Notes under the pieces: model-generated
What the model saw: the letters and a program-made list of their open reading frames with translations, nothing else
The model's database searches: none
What the model was told of the DNA's origin: nothing
From: Parvularia atlantis
Taxonomy: Eukaryota; Opisthokonta; Rotosphaerida
Assembly (NCBI GenBank): GCA_943704415.1
Contig: CALSCO010001328.1
Coordinates: forward strand, 1-59,101
Reading direction: 5' to 3'
DNA: 59,101 nt
In this document: piece after piece, positions 38,255 to 48,686 of the stretch
Layout of the letters: every line of letters starts with the position of its first letter
Numbering within the stretch: the stretch's first letter is position 1
Position numbers and translations under genes: made by a program

Positions 38255-40216
38255 ATGGCGGCGGTCGTGGTGCGCTTGCCCTGCGCGAGAGCTCTGGATA
38301 CGGACCGCTCACGGCTCGTGCGTGCGCCGTCCAGACCGACAACGGCGCGTACGAGATCCGCGCGGGGCCGATCGGCGCGGGCACGGCGCCGCGGTGCGCG
38401 ATCGTGCGGCAGCCCGTGCGCGGCAGGCGCTCACACCCACGGTCGGCCGCAGCGTCTTCCCAAACGCGATTATGCGCGGCAAGAACGACCGGCGCGTGTT
38501 TGTTGCGGACCAGGTGCAGACGTGCCGCGACTACACGGGTCTGACGTTCCAGCTCCCGTTCCACAAGGTCGGCATGGCAGCGTCGCGCCCGGATCGGGCC
38601 AACGCGGCGCGCGCGCGTCGCAGGGGTACCTCGTGAACTGGGACGCGCAGACGACGATCTGGGACCACGTGTGGGGGCCTGGGGGCCTCAAGGTGCCCAT
38701 CGGCGTGCAGCGGCGGTGGTGTTGTCTCACGCTGCGCTCGCGCGATCGTGCCAGATCAACCCAACCGAGCACCCGCTCCTGCTGACCGAGCCCGTCGGCA
38801 ACCTGCCCAACTTGCAGGACACGATGGACCAGTTTGTGTTTGAGGACTACGGCTTCCCGGCGTACTGCCGCGCGTCTGGTGCGGCCCGCCTCGCCGCGCC
38901 GTGTGTGCGTCCTGTGCGCCTCACGCGCCGCCGCATGTAGCACCCGGACTGGCCGCGCAGGCGCACGCGATCGCCACGCGCGCCGACGTCGACACGCTCG
39001 CGGGCATGGTCCTCGTCGACCTCGGCTTCTCGTTCACGACGGTCGTGCCGCTGCTCGAGGGCTTCCGGCTCGGCTCGGCCGTGCGGCGGTGCGTGCGTGC
39101 GGCCGCGGCGGCGGCACCGCAGTGAACGGGCGCCGGCAGCGTGCCCGTCGGCGGCAAGCTGATGACCAACTACCTCAAGGAGATAATCTCGTTTAGGCGC
39201 GGGCGTGGCGTGCTGTCACGCGCACGGCCGCCTTGACGGCGCTCACAGGCAGTGGAACATGATGGACGAGACGTTCCTGGTCAACCGCGTGAAGGAGGCG
39301 TGCTGCTTCGTGTCGCGGGACGTTGCGGTCGACCTGCGCCTGGCACGGTGCGCGACGGCCTGCACGTCTTGCTGCCGGCTCAGCCCGCGTGCACGCAGGC
39401 GGCCGGGCGCGGCGAACCCGATAGCGCAGGAGTACGTCCTGCCCGACCAGGCCACGTCCAAGTACGGCTACGTCAAGGTAGTACGCGTGCGTGTCGGTGC
39501 TGCTGCTGTGACTGATGCAGTCGCCCACAGACGGCGGCGGCCGCCGTGCAGGCGACCGATCAGGTGCGCCGCGCGAATGCGTGTGTGCTTCTCGCCGACA
39601 GACGCGTGCAGATCCTCGTCATGAACAACGAGCGCTTCACCGTGCCGGAGCTGCTATTCCGCCCGTTCGACATCGGTGCGCTCTCTGCAGCTGGCCGCGC
39701 GACTCGCTGAGGCCGGCAGCGCAGGCATCCAGCACAGCGGGCTCTGTGAGGCCATCGTCGAGGCGATCGAGGCGTCGCCGGACAGTGCGATGGCGCACGC
39801 GCACGCGCGCTCGTGCGTGGCTCACACGCTGCCCGCACAGTGATGCGCGGCCTGCTTTACGGCAACATTGTGCTCGTCGGCGGCGGCGCAAACTTACCGG
39901 GCATCGTCGAGCGCATGTGTGTTTGTCGCGTCGGGTGGCGCAGTGCGCACTCACGCCCTGCGTGCTCGCAGCCAGCGCGACGTGCGCAGCATGGCACCCG
40001 CTGACTACGCCGTGTGCGTCAGCGTCAGCGAGCGGTGCGCTTGCGCCTGCGCGTGCTCGCGTGCTGCTGCTCACCGGCCGCGGCAGACCGAGCGAGGCGG
40101 CCTTCCGCGGCGGCGTGCTGTTTGCGGGCGAGCCGGCCTTCAGTCGCTTCTGCGTCACGCGGCAAGAGTACCTCGAGCACGGCAACGCCGTCTGTCGCAA
40201 ACGCTTCATACTGTAA
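38255..40216 (+). CDS. ARP6: Actin-related protein 6 (Arp6)
   Basis: Nuclear actin-related subunit of the SWR1/SRCAP remodeller that swaps H2A for H2A.Z. It starts ATG at 38255: MAAVV-TDNGAYEIRAGPIG, then VFPNAIMRGKNDRRVFVADQ, VQTCRDYTGLTFQLPFHKGY, LVNWDAQTTIWDHVW, NPTEHPLLLTEPVGNLPNLQ, DQFVFEDYGFPAYCRAS and MVLVDLGFSFTTVVPLLEGF. Next come KLMTNYLKEIISFRQWNMMD, VKEACCFVSRDV, RFTVPELLFRPFDIG, GLCEAIVEAIEAS, GNIVLVGGGANLPGI and finally EPAFSRFCVTRQEYLEHGNA. TAA is at 40214-40216. The phrases CRDYTGL, GYLVNWD and NMMDETFLVN(R)VKE are specific for Arp6 rather than actin or Arp4/5/8. About twelve introns are present; 39197-39248 is GC-AG. The exon join after FDIG is unclear. Its start lies 6 bases from that of the phosphatase, and its stop 11 bases from the TONSL stop. 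Confidence 0.93.
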
Positions 40217-40227
40217 CAGTAGTAGAT

Positions 40228-43200
40228 TTACACCCGCGGAAGGGGCCCGCTCGGCACACGCCACACGCCCGCTGCGACGCGCACGCCAGCGACGGATGCG
40301 GCCGCGTCCAGCTCGCACCGTGCGGTGGCTTCGAGCGGGCAGTGCTCGACAGCGAGGTCCGTGAGGGCGTGGCAGCAACGGAAGAGCGCGCACAGCGGCC
40401 CTGCGACGCCGAGACCGTCAGCGGCCAAAGATGCATACGCGGACGACACGGCACACCCGACGCCGTGAGCGGGTTGCTGCTCAGCACGAGCGACGTCAGC
40501 GGCTGACTCGGCTGCAGCGACTGGGCGAGCCGCGCGACCATCGCATCGTCGAGCCGGCACGACGCCAGACTCAGCACCGTCAGGCCGCTGAGGCCCGCCA
40601 GCGCCTCGGCCACGCGCGCAAACACGGTCCGCGTCAGGTCTGTGTGCTGCAGGTCCACGTTTTCAAGCCTGTCGCGGTGGCGTGAGTGGCGTCCCAGCGC
40701 CCGCATGCCGGCCGTGCGACGCACCGCGGGAAGGCAGCGAGCACGCGCACGAGCTCGTCTAGCGTGTGCGCCGCGCCGCACGCGCCCAGATTGAACTCGC
40801 ACAGCAAAGGCGCACGGGGCGCAAGCTCACGCAGCACCGGCGTCGGGTCGAGCCGCGGGTTGCCCGACACGTCAACGTAGGTCAGCGCAGTACCGCGCCG
40901 GGCACCAGGAACCTGCAGCGCGGTGAGGGCACAGCGCGCGACGTTGAGCGATCGCAGCGCCGGCGCGGCTGAGACGAGCTGCAGGACCTCGTCGACGGGG
41001 CACGCGAGCGGGTTGCCCGCCAGCACGATCACCTCGAGCGCCTGCCGCTTCGCGCTCGCCTGCAACGACTCGCGCAGCGCAATCACGCCCGCTGTAAGCG
41101 CAGTTCAGTCGCTGTGCCGTGCACTGGGTCGCGGAACCGCACCGCGACTGACGCTGTTGGCGCTCAAATCGAGCTCGCGCAGTCGCGGGAGCACGCCCGA
41201 CCCGCCAGCGAGCGCGAACAGCAGTGCATCGTCTAGGCGTGCGCAGCGTCAGCGACACGCGCAGCGAGCAAAGCGGCGTACACGCACCCAGTCCGCAGTG
41301 TCCGAGCCGCAGCGTTGTGAGGCCGGGCAGCGCGTCGAGCGCGTTGACAAGCAGCGGCACGAGCGCACGGGCGCCGAGATCGTGGTACGGCAGCGCAATT
41401 ACGGTGGTGCCGGTGTTGGCAAGGGCGTCGCGCACATGCACCGGCAGGGCGCGAGCACCCAAAAGCTCGTCCCACGAGTACACACGCTCGACGCCGCGTC
41501 TGCAAGCCCGTCAGCGCGCCCGTGTCCCGCCGGGCCGAGCAGCACGCACTCTGTCTGCGGCCTTGGTCGCTGCTGCGTAGGAGGCTGCTGCTGTTGTTGG
41601 GCTGGCGGTGCGCGAGACAGCTGCGGCTGGTGGCGCGCTGGTGCGGCTGGTGGCGCGCGATCGCCCGCGAGCGACGACGAGGCCTCGCGCAGCCGCCGCA
41701 CGCGCGTGAGGCGGGCGCTGACAGACTCGCGCGGTCGCGAGCCGCCGTCCTCGCCCACACGCACACGGCTGCGCTGGCCGCTGAAGCCTTCGACCCACCG
41801 TGAGTGCGCATCTCACGAGCGCATCCTGGCGACGCGCACCCTGGTTGAACTCGTCCGCCTTGCCGTCGCGGTCGACCGGCTCGTCCAGGTCGATCGGGCG
41901 CGGACGCTGCTGCCGCCGCTGCCGAGGCTTCGCGGGCGGCCGTGACGGCCGGTCGATGTCCATCGGCACAGGCGCCGCAACGAGGTCGTCATCGCTGGAC
42001 GCGTCACTCGAACGGCCCAGCTGGCGATCGTGCCGCCGCTGCAGCCGGCGCGCAGACGCGGTCGCCGTGGCCTTGTCGATGTCGTAGTCCAGATCGGACG
42101 ACGTCCCGCCGTAGCCGGGCGAGCTGGGCGGGTCGGCCGCATGCTGCTGCGAGCTGGACGTGTCCGAGGCGGTATCGTCGTCGCTGCCGCTGCCGCTGTC
42201 GTCGGCCTGTGTGCGCGCGCGTGAGCGCACGACCGCGAGTGCAGCCAGCGCGCGCGCACCACCGCCAGCTGGTCCTGTAGGTGCTCGGACCGCCGGTCGA
42301 ACCGCGCGGCGTCGTCTTTGCGCCCGGCCTTGGCCAGCACGAACGCTAGGCCGCTGCACACCTGCGCCTCGAGACGCTTGTTCTGCCGGCGCCTTTAGCG
42401 GCCCCTCAGCGCAACAAGCACACACACACGCGCGCGCGCACCGCCAGCTCGACCGCGATCGCCAGCGCCTGCTCGTACGTCTCAATTACCTGCGTCACGG
42501 GCTGGGCGGAGCGGTAAGCGGTGCTGCGGCGTGCGCCGTGCCACGGACCTTGTCGAGCGAGTCGAGCAGCGTGGCGATGTTGTGCAGGCAGTACGCCTGG
42601 TCATCGCGCGGCAGGCCGGGCACGGCAAGCTCGCGGCGTCGCACGAACAGCGCTTCGGCGAACCGCTCGCGGTCCTCGAGGAAGTCGCCTGCGGTTGGGT
42701 GAGCATGCCGCTTGACAACATGCAGAGGCAAACGCGAACCGTAGCGTCGCAGAAAGAGGCCGACCCGCAGGGCGCTCATTCAGAAGCGCCATCGCCTCGA
42801 CCTGCACGGCCTCGACCTCGTTATCGGGCCGTTCGAGCTCGCTGCGCACAGACCGTGTCACGCGCGCAGCAGGAGTGCGGCGCACGCACGTCAGCAGCCG
42901 TGACAGGCGCATGAGCGCGCCTAGGCGCTCGGCCGAGTGCTCGGCGCCTGGCACGCGCACGGTCAGCGCAGACACCGCGCGCGGCGAGCGGGCGCACGCA
43001 CGGTGACCGAGCTGGGCCAGGCGCGCACGCGCGTCGTCGACCTTAGCCTGCAGGCGCTCGCGCGCGCGGACGAGGTCTATCCAGTCATCGATCGACTGCT
43101 TACGCGCGGCGTCGCCGGGCCGCGCGGCGAGCATCGTCTGCACGGCGCGCAGGCGCGTCCTGGCCGCGGCGTAGTCGCCCATGTCGCACAGCACCTTGAC

Positions 43201-44326
43201 TGCCGCGCTCTGCGTCACACTCCATGCACGAGCGTAGGCACGCGCCTGTGCGCACCGAGCGCGACGGCGCCATCGGCCTGCTCCTCGACGTTCTTCAGCT
43301 TCTTGTTGATGGCCAAGTGCCGCTCAAACAGCTGCGCGGCAAGGCGCGTCGGCGTGTCGGCGGGTGCGGCGCCCGGGCCGCGCAGGACGCACGTCAATCG
43401 CCTTGCGGTGGTGCGACTGCTCGCCATAGATCAGGCCCATGTTGTAGCACACGCGCGCCTCGGCCTCCTGGTCGCCTGCGGCCGCATCTCGGTCGGCCCG
43501 TGCGCACCGCGCGGGGGCGCGACGACGCACCGAGCTGCTGCGCACGCCGCATGTGACGCGTGTACCACTCGAGCGCCGCGTCCTTCTCACGCAGGAGGTC
43601 GTGCACGAGGCCGAGGTTGTTGTACGCGGCCAGGATCATGTCGTTCTTCTCGTCCTCGCCGTCTGGCGCGCACCGTGAGCCGCTCCGCCGCGGACGAGAC
43701 CGGCGCGCACCGGGCAGGTGCTCGGCCAACTGCAGGCTCCGCCGGTAGAATTCGCGCGCCTCACTCAGGCAGTCAGTGGCGGCACGCGCGCCCGCGTCGG
43801 TGCCCTGGAACTCGTCTACCCAGGTGTTGCCGAGCTCGCAGCACGCGCGCTGCTGGTTGAGCTGCACGCGCGCGGTGCGCGGCGACATGAGTGGCGTCAC
43901 TGCACCGTTTTGGCGCGCGCGCGCGCGCGTACGCACGAGATCGCCCAGCCGCTCGCCGAGCTCGAGCTGCTCGAGCAGGTGCGACTTGGCCTCGGCGTAC
44001 TCACCCAGCCTGCACGCGGCGCGCAGTCTGAGCCTGCATGCACGCCGTCGTTGCCGCGCCACGCACATGCGCAGGCACCGCCCGACGTTCATGAGCGCGA
44101 CGGCGAGGCCTGGCAGCCACGCGCCGTCGCGGCTGAGCGTCGCGTCGCGGCGGTGGTGCCCGAGCGCCTTCTGCCATTTGCCCAGCTTCTCGTACACGCT
44201 GCCGATCTGGTTGCACAGGTACGCCTCCTGCCGCGTGTCGCGCGCGGCCCGGGCGGCGCGCGCAAGGTCGTGCAGCCGCAGCAGCTCCACATCAGCATTG
44301 AGTGAGACGACGCGCACGCCGCCCAT
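40228..44326 (-). CDS. TONSL: TONSOKU/TONSL homologue (TPR + acidic linker + LRR, no ankyrin repeats)
   Basis: Replication-fork and homologous-recombination scaffold. In animals it binds new histones with MMS22L; in plants TSK/BRU1 reads replication-dependent H3.1 through its TPRs. It starts MGGVRVVSLNADVELLRLHD at 44326. Eight or more TPR/LGN repeats follow, e.g. EAYLCNQIGSVYEKLGKWQK, DMILAAYNNLGLVHDLLREK, EARVCYNMGLIYGEQSHHRK, AVKVLCDMGDYAAARTRL, QAYCLHNIATLLDSLDKV and QVCSGLAFVLAKAGRKDDAA. Next is an acidic Ser/Asp/Pro-rich region (about 41840-42230). C-terminal leucine-rich repeats of the ribonuclease-inhibitor type follow: LTTLRLGHCGLG, LRELDLSANSV, LEVIVLAGNPLACP, LRSLNVARCALTAL, LTVLSLASCRLDD and LTSLVLSSNPLTASG. 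TAA is at 40228-40230. No ankyrin repeats lie between TPR and LRR, as in plant TSK. Some exon joins are uncertain. Confidence 0.85.
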
Positions 44327-44374
44327 TTGCCAGTTACTTGACACTTGAAATTGAATCTCAGGCTCGAGCGTCGA

Positions 44375-47364
44375 ATGCTGAACGGTGCGGCGTCCTTCTC
44401 TGCCGTGCGTCCTGCCGCCCACGCACACGCGCACGCAACAGGCGAGATCGTCGTGCGCACAGCCGCGACGCGCGCCGTCGAGCTCGTCAACGGCGAGCCC
44501 GGCGCGCCGCCGCTGGGCGCGGGCGAGGCCGTGCTGACGACGTACCGCCTCGTGCTGCGCGCCGCCGCGGACGTGGACGCGGACGACGCGGCAAGCGTGC
44601 TGCGCTTCCACCCGCACGTCGTGCCGCTGCAGCTCGTTGCGACTGTTGTGCCGCGCCGGCCGCGCGGGATCGAGGTGACGACGAGGGTGCGGCGGCGCGG
44701 CTGCAGCGCACGCTGGACGCTCGACGCTTGATGCTTGCCGCAGGACCTGCGTGTGCTGCGCATTGAGCTCGCGGCCGACGTCGGCGTGGGCGACGCCGGC
44801 GGCCTGTACGAGTCGCTGCGGCGCTTCGCCTTCCCGACGAGCGTCTCCAAGCTGTTTGCGTTTGACTTTCACCCGACTGGGCTGTGCGCGCTTCCGGCCG
44901 AGCAGAGCTTGTGCGCGTTCGCATCGCCGGGCCGTGACGCGTCGCGAGGGGGCGACTCTCACACACATACGCAGCGTCTACACGGCCGAGGGCGAGCTCA
45001 GACGGCTTGGGGTCGACGGCGACGGCGTGTGGCGCGTGACGACGTGCAACAAGGACTTTGGCGTGTGCACGAGGTGCGCGAGATCCGTCGTGCTGCGCGT
45101 GCTGCGCGCGTGCTCACCGGCGCACCGCAGCTACCCGCGCGCGTGGCTCTCGCCCGCGCTGCTGCAGGACGAGCTGCTGGCCAAGGCGGCAAACGGGCGG
45201 GTGAGCGGCGCCCGTTCGCCACATTGCGCAAGCCAACAGCCACGCCGCAGGCCTCGGGGCGGCTGCCGATGCTCTCGTGGCGCTCGCGGCAGTCGGGCGC
45301 AATCTTGCTGCGCTCGGCCCGGCCGCTGACCAACTTCACGGCCAACTCGGCACTCTACCTGGCCAACAAGGACATTGCCCAGGCCGTGCTCAAGGCGTGT
45401 CTCAGTGGCGCGCCCGCGCAGCGATGCTGATGGAGCCGCGCAGGCTGCGCTGCACGGCATGTCCAAGCCGCGCGAGGACACTGCGACGCCGCCGATCGAG
45501 AAGCTGGCCGTGTCGGGTGCGTGAGCGCGCGCGCGCGCGCCGTGCTCGTGTGCTCAAGAGCGCTTGATACAGACATCATGACCGACTCGGTCGACGACGG
45601 CTTTGTGCACGTGACGGTGCAAAGACACGCCCTGCGCGTGGCGTGCGGCGGCGGCTGTGCTCACGGCGCGCGCAGGACATCCCATACCAGGCCGCGAACG
45701 GCGCGGGAACGGTCAGGTCCATGCGCGACGTCGTCATGATGAGCTCGCTTAATACGCCGCAGAAAAAGTCCAAGCGGCGGAGGCGGTGCGGTGGCCTCGC
45801 ACGGAGTTGTTGCGCGCCTGACCGGCGCGATGCAGGCCGCGCGACCCGGCCTCGCGCCTCGCCCTCGCCGCGCTACAGGCCTCAGACACGAGCTCGAGCA
45901 CGAGCGACCTCAAGGGCACGCACGGCGGCGCACACATCTGCGAACGCACGCAGCTGACACGCGCTCTGGCGCAGAGACGGCTGAGTTTGGCGGCCTGTTT
46001 TCGCTCTTCATGGGGCGGCAGTACGACTCGCCGTACCCCGAGTTCGACTTTGACATGACGGTGCGCGCTGACAGCGGCGATGGCAGCAGCTGCAGCTGCG
46101 GCAGCCCTGACGCGGCGGTCTGCCCAGGCGCTCGGGCTGTCGTCGGACGCGGCCATCCAGTTGTCCTACCGGCGCGTGGTCGACGCGTGCCTGAGTGCGC
46201 GCATGGAGTGCTGCGACGCGCCCACACGCTCACCTGCGAACGCGCACGCAGCGCCCGAGGACCTTATCGAGCGCTGGCTGTCGATCCTGCAGCAGACTGG
46301 CTGGTGCGCGGCCGGTGGGTGCGCGCTGGTGGCAGTGACCCGAGCCGAGCGCTCAGGCTCGACCTGCTCAAGGAGTTTCTCACGACGGCGGGCACGCTCG
46401 CGGACCGCGTGCAGTTTGACAACTCGTCGTTTGTGCTTGTCGGTGCGCGGGCTCGTGAGGCGTGCACACGCGAAAGCTGAGCCGCGCCGCAGAGGACGAC
46501 ACGCCGGACCGCGTCTGCATTGTGCTGTCGCTCGTCCAGGTCGTCGTTGACCCGTTCTGCCGCACGCTGCGCGGCTTCCTGCACCTGGTGCAGAAGGAGT
46601 GGACCAGGTGCGTGCGCACCCACACGCCGCCGTGCGTCGTCGGCCTGACAGCCGCGCACGCCAGCGCGGGCTTTCCGTGCTCGACCGCCTTTGGCCACGT
46701 GCGCGACGGGACTAGTGCGGCCGCACCCGACGAGCGCGCGTCGTTCTTGCTGTTCCTCGACGCCGTGCGTGCCTGCTCGCGCACCGTCGCGCCTGACGCG
46801 GCCCTTGCGCAGGTGCACCAGCTGATGTGCGTCAACCCGTGCGCGTTCGAGTTCACGGTCGACGCGCTCTCGCTCGTGGCCGACCATACCTGCACGGGGC
46901 TCTTTGGCTCGTTCCTCGGCGACAGCGAGAAGGTGCGCGCGGGGCGTCCCGCGGGCGTGCACGTGCGCATGACGCCCGAGCACAGGCGCGCGCGCTCCTG
47001 CGCACGGACGACAAGACGACGTCGCTCTGGAAGTACCTCGAGCACGTCGTAGCCACCCTGCCCGATGAGCCGCTGCTAAACCCGCTCTACGCGCCCGCGC
47101 GGTGCGGACGTGCGCCCGCTCGCTCTCAGCGTCTTGAGGCGCGCGGCACAGCGGCGAGACGACCATCGTCGTGCCGACGAAGCTGTACCAGTTGCAGTTC
47201 TGGGACGAGCACTTTCTGCGCGCGAGCAGGAACCCGCGCGAGCGCCTCGCGGTGCGCAGCACACACACGGCGCGCGTGCGCACAGGGCTGACACGGTACA
47301 CGCGCGGGTGCGGCAGGTGTGGGAGCACGACCACCGCCTCGCGCGGAAGCTGGGCGGGCAGTGA
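44375..47364 (+). CDS. MTMR9: Myotubularin-related pseudophosphatase, MTMR9-like
   Basis: Catalytically dead member of the PI3P/PI(3,5)P2 phosphatase family; human MTMR9 binds and boosts active MTMR6/7/8. The start MLN-GEIVVRTAATRAVELV at 44375 leads into a PH-GRAM domain (GEAVLTTYRLVLRAA). The phosphatase-like fold has DLRVLRIELA, WRVTTCNKDFGVCTSYP, RLPMLSWRSRQSGAILLRSA, LSILQQTGW, LRLDLLKEFLTTAGTLADRV and QVVVDPFCRTLRGFLHLVQK. Then come FLLFLDAVHQL, NPCAFEFTVDALSLVADHT, CTGLFGSFLGDSEK, KTTSLWKYLEH and LQFWDEHFLRASRNP. Where active enzymes have HCSDGWDRT, the spliced frame (exons meeting at 46442/46493) reads VLVEDDTPDRVCIV, without the catalytic Cys. It ends RLARKLGGQ-TGA at 47362-47364. 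The overall match is best to MTMR9. It is divergent from TONSL across 48 bp. Confidence 0.87.
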
Positions 47365-47419
47365 CGGATAGTGCTGTGTTTCAGCGGGCTTGCCAGATGT
47401 TGCCCTCGCATGACCTCGG

Positions 47420-48608
47420 CAAGGCTCAGACGGCCTCTACGTGATGGTCGCGATGGCGCAGCCGCCGTGATCGCTCCCATCGGTAGGCTCGCCGCAGCTG
47501 GTGCCGCAGCGGCCGCCGTCAGCTCAGCCGTGAACGGCAACAAGCCCGAGGCCATTTTCAAGGACGCTGTCCTGGGCGCGGCCACCGGTGGCCTCATCAA
47601 CGTCACCGGCACTGCATTTCCCGGCGTCGTCGAGAACACGTTGGGCCACGCGGCCGTCGGCGCGGGCGTGGCTGCGGTCAAGGGCGGCGACGTCGTGCAG
47701 GGCGCCGTGGCGGGGGCCGCAGGCTCCATCGGCCCGGGTGGCACGAACTGCCGGCATCTGTGCCCGAGTAGGTGCAGGTCATCGCTGCGGCAGCCGCGTC
47801 GTTGGGCGCGGCGGCTGCGGCAGCGGGCGGCAACATCGCAGATGCTGTGATCACGGGCGCGCTCATCGGCGGGCTGAACCACAACCTGCACAAGTTGCTG
47901 CCTGACGTCGCGAACCCGCCGACCGGCAAGCTCTCGCGCAAGTACGAGACGGGCACCGAAACCGGCGACGCAGGCGTCATCTCCTCGGGCAAGGGTGACC
48001 ATGGCGGCAAATCGTACGGCAGCTACCAACTCTCCTAGAAGAACAAGCAAATCGAGGCCTTCCTCAGCTTCGTCTCGGCTCAGTCCGAGTACCAGCACAT
48101 CGCGGCGCAGCTTGGCAAGAACAAGCCCTACTCGGACGAGTTTCACGCGAGCTGGAAGCAGGCGGCGAAGAACGATCGGCAGCTGTTCAGCAAGGCTCAG
48201 CACGACTTCATTGTCAAGACGATGTACAAGCCAGCACTCGAGTAGATCACCGCGGCCACCCGCCAGCTGCCCGCGCCTCAGGCTGCCAGTGTGGACCTGA
48301 ACAAGGCGTCGCAGACTCTGCATGAGGTCCTCTTCTCACTGGTCGTTCAGCACGGCTCGACTGGAGCGACCAACACCGTCAAGCAGGCTGCTGCAGCTGC
48401 TGGCGTGTCGGCTACCGAGCGCCAGCTCATCGACCGTACCTACGCCGAGCGCTCCCGGCATGACGACACCGGCAAGCTTGTCTACTTCAAGTCATCTCCC
48501 GACCTTCAGCATGGCCTTGAGCAGCGCTTCAAGACTGAGCGTGAGCGGGCGCTGTTTGAGTATGACCGGGAGACCGGTGGCCGCTGCACGGACAGCAAGT
48601 CGCCGTGA
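47420..48608 (+). pseudogene. Fossil of a bacterial/phage-like lytic or toxin-type protein
   Basis: This stretch between two intron-rich host genes has no host-type introns and looks lower in GC. Its N-terminal half encodes Ala/Gly-rich hydrophobic zipper segments, as in phage tail or secreted polymorphic toxin proteins. The C-terminal half resembles a bacterial/phage lysozyme-like domain, with a GGKSYGSYQLS motif and AQHDFIVKTMYKPALE, then TERERALFEYDRETGG near the end. It looks broken, with about three interruptions, and I treat it as a fossil. The protein similarity that remains suggests a fairly recent arrival. Family assignment is tentative; a viral route of entry is as possible as a bacterial one. 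Confidence 0.6.
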
Positions 48609-48686
48609 CCGACCCGGCGTCGTGTGTGTGACCTCTGTGCGCTGTGTGTGTGTCTGTCTGCACTCTAATCGTGTTCGCGACCCTCG

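Noticed and set aside
47365-48686. Extension of MTMR9 or the ACAD gene into this stretch.
   Set aside because: MTMR9 ends properly after LARKLGGQ and ACAD has its own start. The sequence between shows neither family's motifs and lacks host introns.
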